A stretch of DNA of 64,000 nt from Aeromonas australiensis (GCF_000819725.1 NZ_CDDH01000015.1:61883-125882); one strand, 5' to 3'. Shown: positions 27,071 through 36,362, numbered from the stretch's first letter. The notes: generated by a model not told the origin, from the sequence alone. Translations and numbers: made by a program.

Positions 27071-29533
27071 ATGACGGAGAATGCAGCCCCCCGCCAGCGC
27101 CTGAGCTTGCTTCTGCCAATGCTGGTCAGTATGGTCATCGCGACCCTGATCTCTCCCCCCGTGCGAGCCGGCGAGCAGGTCATCGTCCAGTTGCCGTGGC
27201 AACACCAGTTCCAGTTTGCCGGTTACTACGCGGCCATCGCCAAAGGGTTTTATCGGGAGGCCGGTCTGCATGTCACCCTGCGCGAAGCGGACTCCCGCAC
27301 CGATGTGGTCAGCGAGGTGATCTCGGGAAAGGCCCATTTTGGCATCAGCGGCAGTGATCTGCTGCTGGATCGGGCTGCCGGTCGTCCGGTGGTGGTGCTC
27401 GCCGCCCTGCTGCAGCACTCGCCGCTGGTTCTGCTCACGCTGGATAGGCCAGATATTCGCAACCCGGCCGATCTGGCCAACAAGCGACTGATGCTGGAGC
27501 CTGGCTCCAACGAGCTGCTGACCTACCTTTCTCACCAGACCCGCAGCCGCGACTGGGTCACCCTCCCCTACAAACAGGGAATACAGGCACTGCTGGCGGG
27601 CAAGGTGGATGCCATCAGCGCCTACAGCACTACCGAGCCCTTCTATCTGCAACAAAAAGGGATCCCCTATCGGGTCTTCAGTCCGCGCACCATCGACTTT
27701 GACTTCTACGGCGACAACCTGTTTACCTCCGAGCGGGAGCTGATCACCCGACAGGATCGGGTCTACGCCTTCCAGCAGGCCAGCCTCAAGGGGTGGCGCT
27801 ATGCGATGGACCACCCCGAAGAGATGATCAACCTCATCATGGAGCAGTACCCGACCGGGGCTGGCCGTGAACAGCTGGAGTTCGAGGCTCGCGAAACCAG
27901 AGCGCTGATGCAGCCGGATCTGATCGAACCCGGCTACATGCAGCAGGAGCGCTGGCTGCAGATCGCCAAAACCTATCTGGAGGCAGGCATGCTCACGGTA
28001 TTGCCCAACCTCGACCGCTTTATCTACGATCCGGCGCAGGAGCGGCTGCGCCAGCAACGGCAACTGCTCGACAAGAGCGTGGCGGTGGCAATGCTCATCA
28101 CCTTTACCCTGATGACCCTGCTCGGCATCTTTTTGCACCTCTATCTGCGCCTGCGTGAGGAGGCGCGGGATCGCCAGCGGCTGACCCGTGAACTGGCCCA
28201 GAGCGAGCAGCACTATCGCTTCGTGGCGGAGAACAGCGCCGATGTGATCTGGACCATGGATGCCGCCAGCTTGCGCTTTCGCTACGTCAGCCCGGCCATC
28301 ACTCCTCTGAGCGGCTACGAGGCCCCCGAGCTGTTTGCCCTGCCCCTCAAACAGCTGCTACCGGATGCCTCAAGGCAACTGCTGCGCGAGGAGATCTCTG
28401 CCACTCTGGAGGCATGGCAGCGGGGGGAACATGACCAGACTCGCCGGGTCATTCGCACCCAGCTGCGCCACAAGGATGGCCATATGGTGTCGACCGAGAC
28501 CATCACCACCCTCCATGGCAACCAAAATGCCCAGCCGGAGGCGATCCTCGGGGTCACCCGGGATATCACCGAGCGGGCAGCGCGGGAGGAGATGATGCGC
28601 CGCCTCGCATTCTACGACCCCCTCACCGGGCTGCCCAATCGCCGCTTGCTGCAGCAACGGCTCAAGGAGCTGATGGAGCAGGAGGCGCCCCGTCCGCTGG
28701 CGCTGATGTTTATCGATCTCGATCACTTCAAGCCGATCAACGACACCTTCGGCCATGAGACCGGGGATATTCTGCTCAATATGGTGGCCGAGCGGATGAG
28801 CCACTGCGTGCGCAAACAGGATCTGGTGGCACGGCTGGGGGGCGATGAGTTCGTTATCTTGCTGCCGGATAGTGGCGACGAAGTGCTGGCGATGGCCGAC
28901 AAGCTGCACCAGCAGCTGCGCCATCCGTTCCAGCTGGAGGGGCAGGAGCTACTCATCTCCAGCAGTATCGGGCTGGCGCTCTATCCCGAGCACGGGGAGG
29001 ATGCCAAGACCCTGATGCACCACGCCGATCAGGCCATGTATCAGGCGAAGAATCGCGGCCGCGGCCGGGTCTGCCTCTATACCGAAGGCCTTGATCCCGA
29101 GCAGGGCGCCCTGCTGTGGCAACCCGGCCACGAGTGCGGTCACCCGCGCATCGATGCCGAGCATCGCCAGCTCTTCGTATTGACCAACCGGCTGCTGGAG
29201 CGGATGAAAGATCAGCACGAGGATCCGGCCCCGTTTCTGGAGAGTCTGGAGAGCCTGTTCGACATGGCCCGCCACCACTTCGCCTTTGAAGAGCAGATGC
29301 TGGCGGAGATCGACTATGAGGAACTCCTTAGCCACCGTCAGGATCACCAGCGCCTGCTCAACAAAGCAAGCCAACTGCTGCACGCTGCCAAAGCGGGGAC
29401 TCTGGGCAACGACGAGCTGCTCAACTTCATCATTCAGGAGCTGGTAGTCGGCCACATGAGTCAGGCGGATCGCCGCTACTTCCCCCTGTTCAGATCTGAG
29501 CGCAGCCTGTCGGTTGCGGAGGTGGTCGCCTAG
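27071..29533 (+). CDS. NMT1-PAS-GGDEF-hemerythrin sensor diguanylate cyclase
   Basis: The product has 820 residues. Residues 10-33 are a signal/anchor. Residues 35-310 form an NMT1/THI5-like periplasmic binding domain (VQLPWQHQFQFAGYYAAIAKGFY, GISGSDLLLDRAAG). A membrane helix lies at about 338-362. A PAS domain (405-500) begins YRFVAENSADVIWTMD. A GGDEF domain (512-680) has DPLTGLPNRRLL and the intact catalytic LGGDEFVIL, so cyclic-di-GMP synthesis is expected. The last 120 residues are a bacteriohemerythrin domain with HPRIDAEHRQLF, HHFAFEEQML, HRQDHQRLL and HMSQAD, keeping the diiron ligand set. It should sense a periplasmic ligand and oxygen or NO and adjust cyclic-di-GMP. No EAL domain is present. 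Confidence 0.9.
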   Translation: MTENAAPRQRLSLLLPMLVSMVIATLISPPVRAGEQVIVQLPWQHQFQFAGYYAAIAKGFYREAGLHVTLREADSRTDVVSEVISGKAHFGISGSDLLLDRAAGRPVVVLAALLQHSPLVLLTLDRPDIRNPADLANKRLMLEPGSNELLTYLSHQTRSRDWVTLPYKQGIQALLAGKVDAISAYSTTEPFYLQQKGIPYRVFSPRTIDFDFYGDNLFTSERELITRQDRVYAFQQASLKGWRYAMDHPEEMINLIMEQYPTGAGREQLEFEARETRALMQPDLIEPGYMQQERWLQIAKTYLEAGMLTVLPNLDRFIYDPAQERLRQQRQLLDKSVAVAMLITFTLMTLLGIFLHLYLRLREEARDRQRLTRELAQSEQHYRFVAENSADVIWTMDAASLRFRYVSPAITPLSGYEAPELFALPLKQLLPDASRQLLREEISATLEAWQRGEHDQTRRVIRTQLRHKDGHMVSTETITTLHGNQNAQPEAILGVTRDITERAAREEMMRRLAFYDPLTGLPNRRLLQQRLKELMEQEAPRPLALMFIDLDHFKPINDTFGHETGDILLNMVAERMSHCVRKQDLVARLGGDEFVILLPDSGDEVLAMADKLHQQLRHPFQLEGQELLISSSIGLALYPEHGEDAKTLMHHADQAMYQAKNRGRGRVCLYTEGLDPEQGALLWQPGHECGHPRIDAEHRQLFVLTNRLLERMKDQHEDPAPFLESLESLFDMARHHFAFEEQMLAEIDYEELLSHRQDHQRLLNKASQLLHAAKAGTLGNDELLNFIIQELVVGHMSQADRRYFPLFRSERSLSVAEVVA

Positions 29534-29583
29534 TCCCCCCCGTTCAGACCCGAGCGTAATGCGACTCTTGCGAAAGGGGCGGC

Positions 29584-30783
29584 CTAGTCACCCCGCAGGG
29601 CCACCACGGGGTCGAGACGCACTGCCCGCAGCGCAGGAGCGACCCCGGCCAGCAGACCCACCAGGGCGCTGCAACCGAGCGCCAGCAGCAGATAGAGAGG
29701 ATGGAGGGTGAGCGGCAAGCCGGCCGCCAGCAGGGTGAGCAGCAGCTTGAGCCCGCCGAGCAGGGCCAACCCCATGGCTCCGCCCAGCAGCGCCAGCACC
29801 ACGGCTTCGAGCAGGAACAGCAATAGAATGCGCCGCCGCGGGCAGCCCAGCGCCATCAGCAGACCCACTTCGGGGACCCGCTCCTGCTGGGCGATGCTCA
29901 TGATGCTGAAGATGCCGACCGCCCCGATCAGCAGCGAGATAATACCGAGCCCGCCAACCGCCAGCTTGATGATGGAGAGGATCTTGTCGAGGCTGGCCAG
30001 CATGTCCTGCTGGGAGGTGAGGGTAAAATCCTCGGCGCCGTGGCGGGAGATCAGCACCCGCCGGATTTGGGCCGAGATATCCGCCTCCGTCTGCCCGGCG
30101 CGATAGATGACGTCGATCTCCTGCAGCCCCTCCTTGTTGAACAGCGCCTGGGCATGGGCGGCGGGCAGATAGATCATGTCATCCAGATCAAAGCCGAGAA
30201 ATTGCCCTTTGGGCGCCAGCACCCCGGCCACCCGAAAACGGCGATCACCGGCCCGCAGCAGACTCCCCGGCGCATCGCCACCGGGAAACAGCTCAGCCGC
30301 CACCTTGGCCCCCAGCACCGCATAGGCGCGGGGCATGGCGCTGTCATCCGCGGGCAGAAAACGCCCCTGCACCAGGGTGAGTCGCCAGCCAGAGAGCGCC
30401 GCCGGACCTGTGCCCAGAATGGTGGTGCTGCGGGTCAGCCCGCGGCTGCGCACCTCCCCCTGCCCCTGCACCACCGGCAGTGCCGCCTCGATACCCGGTA
30501 ATCTGGCCAGGGCATCGGCATCCTCCAGCAGCAGGGGACGGCTGCTGGAGAGGATGCCGGGCGGGCCGCCGGCGGTTTCGGTCTTGCCCGGGGTCACGGC
30601 GATCAGCCGGGTGCCAAATTGGGAGAAGCTGTCGAGCAGATAGAGTCTGAGCCCCTCGCCGATGCCGGTGAGCAAAGTCACCGAGGCGATCCCGATGGCG
30701 ATGCCCAGCGCCGACAGCAGGCTGCGACTGCGCCCCGCCAGCAAGGCGCGCCAGAGCCAGAGCAGCAGATCAGCGGCGCGCAT
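29584..30783 (-). CDS. ABC transporter permease, MacB/FtsX type (second permease)
   Basis: The product has 399 residues from ATG 30783, which overlaps the previous stop as TGATG with GGAG upstream; an ATG at 30798 is possible. The first helix (LLLWLWRALLAGRSRSLLSALGIAIGIASVTL, read in parts) is followed by a roughly 220-residue periplasmic MacB_PCD-like domain. Three C-terminal helices include GIFSIMSIAQQERVPEVGLLMALG and end ALRAVRLDPVVALRGD, the FtsX signature. It is the last gene of a four-gene exporter operon (membrane fusion protein, ATPase, two permeases). Substrate is unknown. Confidence 0.87.
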   Translation of the reverse strand: MRAADLLLWLWRALLAGRSRSLLSALGIAIGIASVTLLTGIGEGLRLYLLDSFSQFGTRLIAVTPGKTETAGGPPGILSSSRPLLLEDADALARLPGIEAALPVVQGQGEVRSRGLTRSTTILGTGPAALSGWRLTLVQGRFLPADDSAMPRAYAVLGAKVAAELFPGGDAPGSLLRAGDRRFRVAGVLAPKGQFLGFDLDDMIYLPAAHAQALFNKEGLQEIDVIYRAGQTEADISAQIRRVLISRHGAEDFTLTSQQDMLASLDKILSIIKLAVGGLGIISLLIGAVGIFSIMSIAQQERVPEVGLLMALGCPRRRILLLFLLEAVVLALLGGAMGLALLGGLKLLLTLLAAGLPLTLHPLYLLLALGCSALVGLLAGVAPALRAVRLDPVVALRGD

Positions 30784-31997
30784 CAGCCACCGCTCCACTG
30801 CCCGCTACGCAGGCTGCTGACCGGATCTTGCCGTGCTGCCCGGGAGGCGGGCAGCCAGCTAAAAAACAGCCCGGTCAGCAGGGCCGCCGGTATGGTGCAG
30901 AAAGTAGCGAGCAGAGGGACCGCCACCGGGAAACCGGGCCAAATCACTCCGGCGAGGGCAACAAGGGCATAGCCCAAGGCCGTGCCAAACAGCGCACCAC
31001 TGCCGCTTAGCAGCAGCGCCTCCCATAAAAACAGCTGACGGATCTGGCGACTGTCAGCCCCCAGCGCCTTGAGCAGGCCGATCTCGCCGGTGCGCTGGCG
31101 GGTGCTGATCAGCGCCAGATTCATCATCATGATGCCGGAGACCAGCAGGCTGATGGCGCCAATACCGGCCACCGCCAGGGTGAGGGTCGAGAGAATGGTG
31201 GAGAAGGTGGCCAGCATGGCGTCACGGCGCACCACGGTCACATCGAGCGCGCCGTGACGCGCTTGCATCAGCCGCTCCAGCCGGGCGACCAGCGGGGGCA
31301 CCGCTTGCCCCGCCAACGGCTGGATCAGCAGCCGAAACAGCCCCTCGGTATTGAACAGCCGCATGGCGCTACCGACCGGGATCAACGCGGCCTCGGCCAT
31401 ATCCATCCCCAGATTGCTGCTCTGGCTGGTGAAGACCCCCACCACCCGAAAGCGGCGATTGTCAAAACGCAGCCACTGGCCGACCGGATCGGCCTGACCG
31501 AACAGCTCCCGGGCCACCTTGGCCCCGAGCAGGGTGACCGATCGATCCGCTGCGGCATCTCCCGGCAGCCAGCGGCCAGAGAGCAGCACCAGTCCGTGGG
31601 TATCGCGCAGCCCGTTGCTACTGCCAAGCAGCATGGTCTGGCGCAGCCGCGCCCCCTGTTTGGCCTCGGCAAAGCCCATCACCAGCGGCACCAGTCGCAG
31701 ATTGGGCTGGTGCTGGGCCAGATAGTCCATGTCATCCAGGGTGATCTGCCGCAGGCTGTTGCCGGTGACCGGCGGCAGCCCACCGGTGGTCTCCTTGCGG
31801 CCGGGGAACATCACCAGCAGATCCTTGCCAAGGGAGCTGAACTGGTCGGCCACATAGCGCCTCGCCCCCTCCCCCAGCGCGGTAAGCAGCAGCACAGAGG
31901 TGACGCTCAGACTCACCGCCAGGATCAAGACCAGCGCCCGTGAACGCTGACGCAATAACGCCACGGCGGCAAAGCGGATCACATCGGGGCGCCGCAT
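30783..31997 (-). CDS. ABC transporter permease, MacB/FtsX type (first permease)
   Basis: The product has 404 residues and the same layout as its downstream neighbour: one N-terminal helix ([24 protein letters not shown]), a large periplasmic domain (about residues 50-265), and three C-terminal helices with [22 protein letters not shown]. It ends [15 protein letters not shown]. It begins directly at the stop of the ATPase gene. The two permeases are paralogous, not identical, and probably form a heterodimer. MacB-type permeases work as mechanotransmitters, not by classic alternating access. Confidence 0.87.
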   Translation of the reverse strand: MRRPDVIRFAAVALLRQRSRALVLILAVSLSVTSVLLLTALGEGARRYVADQFSSLGKDLLVMFPGRKETTGGLPPVTGNSLRQITLDDMDYLAQHQPNLRLVPLVMGFAEAKQGARLRQTMLLGSSNGLRDTHGLVLLSGRWLPGDAAADRSVTLLGAKVARELFGQADPVGQWLRFDNRRFRVVGVFTSQSSNLGMDMAEAALIPVGSAMRLFNTEGLFRLLIQPLAGQAVPPLVARLERLMQARHGALDVTVVRRDAMLATFSTILSTLTLAVAGIGAISLLVSGIMMMNLALISTRQRTGEIGLLKALGADSRQIRQLFLWEALLLSGSGALFGTALGYALVALAGVIWPGFPVAVPLLATFCTIPAALLTGLFFSWLPASRAARQDPVSSLRSGQWSGG

Positions 31998-32687
31998 TCA
32001 GCCACCGCAGCTATCAATGTTGATGCGGCCATCGTTCATCAGGATCCGCCTGCCCGCCCGATCACCGAGGCGCGGGTCGTGGGTTACCACCACCAGCGTG
32101 ATCCCCTGCTCCCGGTTGAGCTCCTCCAGCAGGGTAATCACCTCCTCCCCGGAGCGGGAATCGAGATTGCCGGTGGGCTCGTCGGCCAGAATAAGCCGCG
32201 GCGCCATGGCCATGGCCCGGGCGATGGCCACCCGCTGGCGCTGACCGCCGGAAAGCTCGGCAGGGCGGTGGCCGGCCCGGTTCTCCAACCCCAGCTCTCC
32301 CAGCAACTGCTGGCTGCGGCGATGGCGCTCGGCGGGAGCGATCCCGCACAGCATCAGCGGCAGCTCGACATTTTCACGGGCGGTGAGGCGGGAGATCAGA
32401 TGAAACGACTGGAACACGAAACCGATGCGATGACCGCGCAGCTGGGCCAGCGCCGGCTCTGACAGGGTGGCGGTATCCTCCCCTCCCAGCCAGTAACGCC
32501 CTTCATCGGGCCGATCCAGCAGCCCCAGCATATTGAGCAGGGTCGATTTGCCGGATCCCGAGGGGCCCATCACCGCCAGATACTCCCCCTCGGCAACCCG
32601 CAGGGATATGCGGTCGAGGGCGGCCACCTCACTGCCCCCCAGCGTGAAACGACGGCTGACTGCATCAAGACGAATGAGATCACTCAT
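31998..32687 (-). CDS. ABC transporter ATP-binding protein, MacB/LolD type
   Basis: The product has 229 residues from ATG 32687; the open frame further upstream overlaps the fusion-protein gene and is rejected. [21 protein letters not shown] is Walker A (within the first 20 residues of that segment), [16 protein letters not shown] is the signature, and [13 protein letters not shown] is Walker B with the LolD/MacB-type EPTGNLD. It should power the two permeases that follow. It overlaps the fusion-protein gene by eight bases, and the first permease starts directly at its stop. Confidence 0.92.
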   Translation of the reverse strand: MSDLIRLDAVSRRFTLGGSEVAALDRISLRVAEGEYLAVMGPSGSGKSTLLNMLGLLDRPDEGRYWLGGEDTATLSEPALAQLRGHRIGFVFQSFHLISRLTARENVELPLMLCGIAPAERHRRSQQLLGELGLENRAGHRPAELSGGQRQRVAIARAMAMAPRLILADEPTGNLDSRSGEEVITLLEELNREQGITLVVVTHDPRLGDRAGRRILMNDGRINIDSCGG

Positions 32688-33819
32688 CCGTCTGCTCCGT
32701 GGCGGCGCTGAAAGGTCCTTCCCCGACAATCTGGCCGGGCTGGGCTGCCAGCCGATCACCGGCGGCGAGCCCCTCGGCCACCTCAATCCAGTTCCAGTTC
32801 TCCACTCCCCAACGGGGCAGCACCCGCACCAGCTGATCCCCTTCCAGCCGCAGCACGCTGCCATCGTCGGCCCGGCTGCTGGCCGCTACCCGCAGCACAT
32901 CGGTGGCGCGGGTCACTTCGACTTCGAGGTCAGCACTGTAGCCGATAAGCAGGGGCACATCGGTAGGCAAGGCGGTGAGCTCCGCCTCCACCTCCACGGT
33001 GCGGGCCTGTTTTTCCAGCTCCTTCACATAGGGGGCAATGCGGGTCACGGTGGCGGCAAAATCGCGCCCGGGCATGGCATCGAGCAGTACCCGGGCAGAC
33101 TGGCCCACCTTGAGGCGGGCGGCATCCACCTCATCGATGGGAGCTGAGACATACAGACAGTTATCGTCGATAAGATCGATAACCGGTGGCATGGCCACTC
33201 CGGGCGGAGAGGGGGTCATGTACTCGCCCTGCTTGCTGTTGACCTCGGCCACCACCCCGGCAAACGGCGCCAGCAGACGGCGTTCACTCAAGCGGGCCTC
33301 CACTTGGGCGACCTGTGCCTCGTCGACCCGCTCCTGCTGACGGGATGCGCGGCAGACATAGCGGCGGGTATCGGCCAGATTCTGGGCCTGTTCGGCGAGG
33401 GTGCGGGAGGTGAGGTTTTTGGCCAGCAAGGTGGCCAGCCGGTTGGCCTCCCGCTCGTAGTAGGCCGCCTCGCTGCAACGCTCCTCGCGCTGGGTCTTGC
33501 CAAGGGCCTGCTGGGCACGGGCACGGGCAAGATCGGCGTGAATATCGTCACTCCAGAGGGTCAGCAGCAGATCTCCCCGGGCTACCCGCTCCCCGGCCTT
33601 GACGGCGATCTGCGCCACCACGCCACCACCGGGCAGACTGAGTCCGGCCCGCTGACACGACTTGATGGTGCCGGCCCGGGTGTTGACCACAGTGACCAGC
33701 ACATCCCCCCGCCCGACCTCGGCCAGTCTGATCGGCGTCGGCTGCGGTCGCCACCACCATGCCGCAGCTGCCACCGCTACCACAGCGCCACTTCCCCACC
33801 ACAACCAGCCTCTCTTCAT
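32680..33819 (-). CDS. Periplasmic membrane fusion protein of ABC exporter (HlyD/RND type)
   Basis: The product has 379 residues from ATG 33819 (an ATG at 33861 extends it by 14). One N-terminal anchor helix at residues 5-24 is followed by a lipoyl-like half (GTIKSCQRAGLSLPGGGVVAQI, VKAGERVARGDLLLTL). A long helical hairpin (about 100-190) contains QQERVDEAQVAQVEARLSE. The second lipoyl half is RRLLAPFAGVVAEVNSKQGEY, and a beta-barrel region follows. It should link the inner-membrane permeases to an outer-membrane channel; no channel gene lies in this operon, so TolC or another factor must be shared. It is the first gene of the four-gene run. Confidence 0.87.
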   Translation of the reverse strand: MKRGWLWWGSGAVVAVAAAAWWWRPQPTPIRLAEVGRGDVLVTVVNTRAGTIKSCQRAGLSLPGGGVVAQIAVKAGERVARGDLLLTLWSDDIHADLARARAQQALGKTQREERCSEAAYYEREANRLATLLAKNLTSRTLAEQAQNLADTRRYVCRASRQQERVDEAQVAQVEARLSERRLLAPFAGVVAEVNSKQGEYMTPSPPGVAMPPVIDLIDDNCLYVSAPIDEVDAARLKVGQSARVLLDAMPGRDFAATVTRIAPYVKELEKQARTVEVEAELTALPTDVPLLIGYSADLEVEVTRATDVLRVAASSRADDGSVLRLEGDQLVRVLPRWGVENWNWIEVAEGLAAGDRLAAQPGQIVGEGPFSAATEQTDE

Positions 33820-34034
33820 CGCGCATCCTTTCGCTTTGGCCCCGGTCAGTGACCACAACACACTGCAGGTACATGTTGTGCCAGAGTATCACCATCAAGG
33901 TGGCATGAGGGGAGAGCCGGATCCCGAAAAGCCGCGATGAACTCAAAGAGAGAGCGGTGGGATGACAAGTCTCAACCCTGCCATCCCACTGCCCATCTTC
34001 AAAAAAAGAAGGGTTGCCACCCGGCAGAGCGCTC

Positions 34035-34460
34035 TTAACCCCGCACCCATTTGGCCAGAATACGATCGAACAACACAATCCCGACCACCATGGCAGCAAT
34101 AAACAGCAGGATCAGCGGCTGGCCACTGGTGATAAGGCTAAGTGCAGGGCCAGGGCAGACCCCGGCCAACCCCCAGCCGACACCAAACAGCGCAGCGCCC
34201 CCCAGCAGTCGGCGATCGATGCGCGGCGCAGGCACTGTCGCAATCGGCTCGCCCAGCAGGCTCTGTTGCCTTGGCTTCACCAGCAGAAAGTAACCGGGCA
34301 TAAAGACCAGCAAGGCGCCCCCCATCACAAAGGCGAGGCTGGGATCCCAGGCTCCCGCCAGATCGAGAAAACCTATCACTCGCGCCGGATCCACCATGCC
34401 GGAGAGGGCCATCCCCAGCCCAAACAACACACCGGCCAGCAAACTTATCAGTAATTTCAT
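34035..34460 (-). CDS. YeeE/YedE-family half transporter (second subunit)
   Basis: The product has 141 residues and four predicted helices. GVLFGLGMALSGMVDPARVIGFLDL and GWGLAGVCPGPALSLITSGQP are YeeE/YedE (thiosulfate or sulfur transport) motifs; the cysteine in GVCPGPA is the one used to relay sulfur in this family. It forms a pair with the next half gene upstream, as in PmpA/PmpB-like two-gene systems. It should sit in the inner membrane and move a sulfur compound. Confidence 0.83.
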   Translation of the reverse strand: MKLLISLLAGVLFGLGMALSGMVDPARVIGFLDLAGAWDPSLAFVMGGALLVFMPGYFLLVKPRQQSLLGEPIATVPAPRIDRRLLGGAALFGVGWGLAGVCPGPALSLITSGQPLILLFIAAMVVGIVLFDRILAKWVRG

Positions 34461-34473
34461 GGCGATCAGTCCC

Positions 34474-34890
34474 TTACAGCAGATGATGAGTGACGAAGAC
34501 GGTGATAAAGCCAGCCGCCATAAAGGTCAGGGTGGCAACGATGGAGCGCAGGGAGAGCCGTCCCATGCCGCAGATGCCGTGGCCACTGGTGCAGCCATTG
34601 CCAAGACGGGTACCGATACCGACCAGCAGACCGGCCAGCAGCACCACCGGCCAGCCGGGCAAGGTGGTGAAGGCGGGTATGCTGATCCAGCCTGCGTGAA
34701 ATGCCAGCCAGGCACCGCCCCCCAGCCCGAGCAAAAACCAGATCTGCCAGGGCGTCCGCTGTTGCAGCGCCCCCGCCAATATACCGCTGATCCCGGCTAC
34801 CCGGCCGTTGAACAACATCAGGATCAGGGCTGACAGCCCCACCAACATGCCGCCGCCCAAAGAGAGCAGCCATTGTGTGTCCATCATCAA
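34474..34890 (-). CDS. YeeE/YedE-family half transporter (first subunit)
   Basis: The product has 138 residues and four helices. [27 protein letters not shown] and [22 protein letters not shown] are the family motifs; the two cysteines in [14 protein letters not shown] form the sulfur-handling site. The start overlaps the ArsR-type regulator gene's stop by four bases, so the three genes form one operon (regulator, first half, second half). Persulfide or thiosulfate is the probable cargo; this rests on family knowledge. Confidence 0.84.
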   Translation of the reverse strand: MMMDTQWLLSLGGGMLVGLSALILMLFNGRVAGISGILAGALQQRTPWQIWFLLGLGGGAWLAFHAGWISIPAFTTLPGWPVVLLAGLLVGIGTRLGNGCTSGHGICGMGRLSLRSIVATLTFMAAGFITVFVTHHLL

Positions 34891-35201
34891 GACTCCTTAT
34901 GTTCCGAGTGACAAAAATGGGTTTGCAGCGCCCCCAAGAGATCGGCGGCCGCCTCGCTCACCAGCGAGTCGCAGATCTGCTGGGAGACCTTGCGTGAACG
35001 GATTAGGCCATAGCGCTTCAATACCGCCAGTTGTTGGGAGAAAGCCGACTTCCCCAGCTGGCTATGGGCCCGCAGCTCGCCGACCCCCTTCTCCCCCTCC
35101 ACCAGCTGGCAAAGCACCAGCAGGCGTTTGGGATGAGCCAACGCCTTGAGCAGGGGGGCGGCAGCTGTCGCATGTCTGTTTATCGGGTCGAATTGACCCA
35201 C
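34887..35201 (-). CDS. ArsR-family regulator, probable persulfide sensor (BigR/SqrR type)
   Basis: The product has 104 residues. [46 protein letters not shown] (read in parts) and [11 protein letters not shown] make an ArsR winged helix. Cys31 in the first helix region and Cys97 near the C-terminus are 66 residues apart, the same distance I recall for the dithiol of SqrR; a third Cys is at 77. Metal-site motifs such as CxC in helix 3 are absent. It leads an operon with two YeeE/YedE sulfur transporters. A perfect operator-like palindrome lies 52 bp upstream, and a decayed YgaP-like gene is divergent. Confidence 0.82.
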   Translation of the reverse strand: MGQFDPINRHATAAAPLLKALAHPKRLLVLCQLVEGEKGVGELRAHSQLGKSAFSQQLAVLKRYGLIRSRKVSQQICDSLVSEAAADLLGALQTHFCHSEHKES

Positions 35202-35252
35202 AAGAGTAAATTAGCAACTGCTGATATTCGTCCATTGTATAAAACCACTCTA

Positions 35253-35270
35253 ATTTAGCAATATCTAAAT
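35253..35270. promoter_or_regulatory. Palindromic operator for the ArsR-type regulator
   Basis: ATTTAG (35253-35258), CAATAT, CTAAAT (35265-35270) is a perfect inverted repeat in the divergent promoter region between the regulator gene and the YgaP-like remnant. Its length and AT-rich arms resemble BigR/SqrR-type sites. It lies only 18 bp before the remnant's ATG. Confidence 0.6.
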
Positions 35271-35287
35271 AAAGATGGGTTAGCGAT

Positions 35288-35490
35288 ATGACGGTAGATA
35301 ACGGCGTCAGAATCGTCGCGGGTTGCATGTTGCCGCTCTCGCTAATCCTTACCACCTGGGTCCATCCGGGGGGTTGCCTGGTTGAGCGCCTTCATCGGGA
35401 TCAACCTGATCCAGTGTGCCCTCACCGGTTTCTGCCCAGCGGCGATGGCCTCAAGCGGCTGGGGTTGAAGATAGGGTCACGGATGATGGT
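35288..35490 (+). pseudogene. Frameshifted YgaP-like (DUF2892) small membrane protein
   Basis: ATG 35288 encodes MTVDNGVRIVAGCMLPLSLI, a normal DUF2892 start. After the TWVHPG region the homologous reading moves to another frame: WLSAFIGINLIQCALTGFCP lies in a +1-shifted frame at about 35374-35435. It then shifts again to LKRLGLKIG. The GFCPAA and LKRLG motifs are the family's C-terminal hallmarks. At least two single-base indels break the gene. It is transcribed away from the sulfur regulator, so an intact relative was probably part of the same sulfide/persulfide response. Confidence 0.75.
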
Positions 35491-35904
35491 AGGTAGCTGA
35501 TCAGCCAGATGGAATGCAGGACGGAAGAGCTGGCTTCTCTGCGGCCTGTCATGGTCACGAAGGTAGCCAGCCGACCCCAATTACTGACAAACTTGTATCT
35601 AAATGTTGCTGAAAGGGCGTTGAGGCTTTACCCCACCGCTCTGGATGAGTACCATTTCGCCGTTCTTAACACAGCGGAGACCATCAGTGGGCAACTCATC
35701 AAGTGACAGTTGTAGACCGACCCTCGTCGTCGGTATTCAGGTCGCGAGCTAGCCGCAGGTCTTTGTGCCGCATGCTCGCAACCCTGCGAGAAGCGGAAAT
35801 CCACTCCCCTCTTCTCTCTATTTACACTTGACGTCTGGCAACCAGAGGCCAACCGCCACGGTCGCCATGCCTGCATAGTTTCTACTTCCCACAAGGAGGC
35901 TGCT
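35491..35904. other. Intergenic region before the MgtC-type genes
   Basis: About 410 bp without a gene I trust. Two hairpins occur in the leader: ACCGAC-cctcgt-(c)GTCGGT near 35718-35737, and CTCGCA-accc-TGCGAG near 35774-35790. They could belong to a regulatory 5' leader of the Mg-related genes, but no known riboswitch consensus is matched. A 65-residue frame at 35509-35706 has no recognisable features. Confidence 0.4.
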
Positions 35905-36309
35905 ATGCGTTTTATCTCAATCAAACCGACTGCGGATCCCACGGTCGCAACAGGTTCTGTTGCTCGCCGGGTTCATCCCCTGCTGAGCCGGCTCGGCCGT
36001 GACCTGCTGCCACGCTGGCTGGGTGGCAAACCGCGCCAGCACCACTACCGGCTGCAGATCCGCTGCGAGGATCGCGCCGATATGGAGCAGGTGCTGGATC
36101 TGGTGAGCCACACCCTGCAACCGGCGGGCCTGCACCCTCTGCAGTCCCTGCGACCCGGTCGCGGCGGCGGGCGGGAGCTGGTGCTCAACCTGCTCTGTAC
36201 CCCGCCCCAGCGCCGCTATCTGGTGCAGTTTGTTCATCAGGTCGGAGTCGCGCATCCGGTGCGCTGGCAACTGCGCCCGCGTATCGACTGCGATCCCGAG
36301 CTCAACTGA
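35905..36309 (+). CDS. Small protein resembling the MgtC C-terminal (ACT-like) domain
   Basis: The product has 134 residues. After a basic N-terminal 40 residues, HYRLQIRCEDRADMEQVLDLVSHTL, LHPLQSLRPGRGGGRELVLNLLC and RYLVQFVHQVGVAHPVRWQL give a beta-alpha-beta-beta-alpha-beta pattern like an ACT domain. The MgtC-family gene that follows ends in a similarly arranged domain. No membrane segment is present, so it is probably cytoplasmic. The ATG follows AAGGAGGCTGCT. It is likely a soluble partner of the MgtC-type protein; this is inference. A hairpin (GGCCAGC-cac-GCTGGCC, 36340-36356) follows. Confidence 0.68.
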   Translation: MRFISIKPTADPTVATGSVARRVHPLLSRLGRDLLPRWLGGKPRQHHYRLQIRCEDRADMEQVLDLVSHTLQPAGLHPLQSLRPGRGGGRELVLNLLCTPPQRRYLVQFVHQVGVAHPVRWQLRPRIDCDPELN

Positions 36310-36337
36310 CCGCTCATCTGCGTTAACCACAGTGAAA

Positions 36338-36362
36338 GGGGCCAGCCACGCTGGCCTCCCTT
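36338..36362 (+). terminator. Hairpin after the ACT-like gene
   Basis: GGCCAGC-cac-GCTGGCC lies 30 bases after the stop, with a modest T content downstream. A second hairpin, GAGCATC-tgat-GATGCTC (36385-36402), lies in the leader of mgtC. Either could attenuate. Confidence 0.5.

Noticed and set aside
35509..35706. 65-residue plus-strand frame between the YgaP-like remnant and the ACT-like gene
   Set aside because: No ribosome site and no recognisable sequence; likely chance or debris.
35707..35904. Mg2+ riboswitch (M-box) in the leader of the MgtC-type genes
   Set aside because: Hairpins are present but the conserved M-box blocks are not found.
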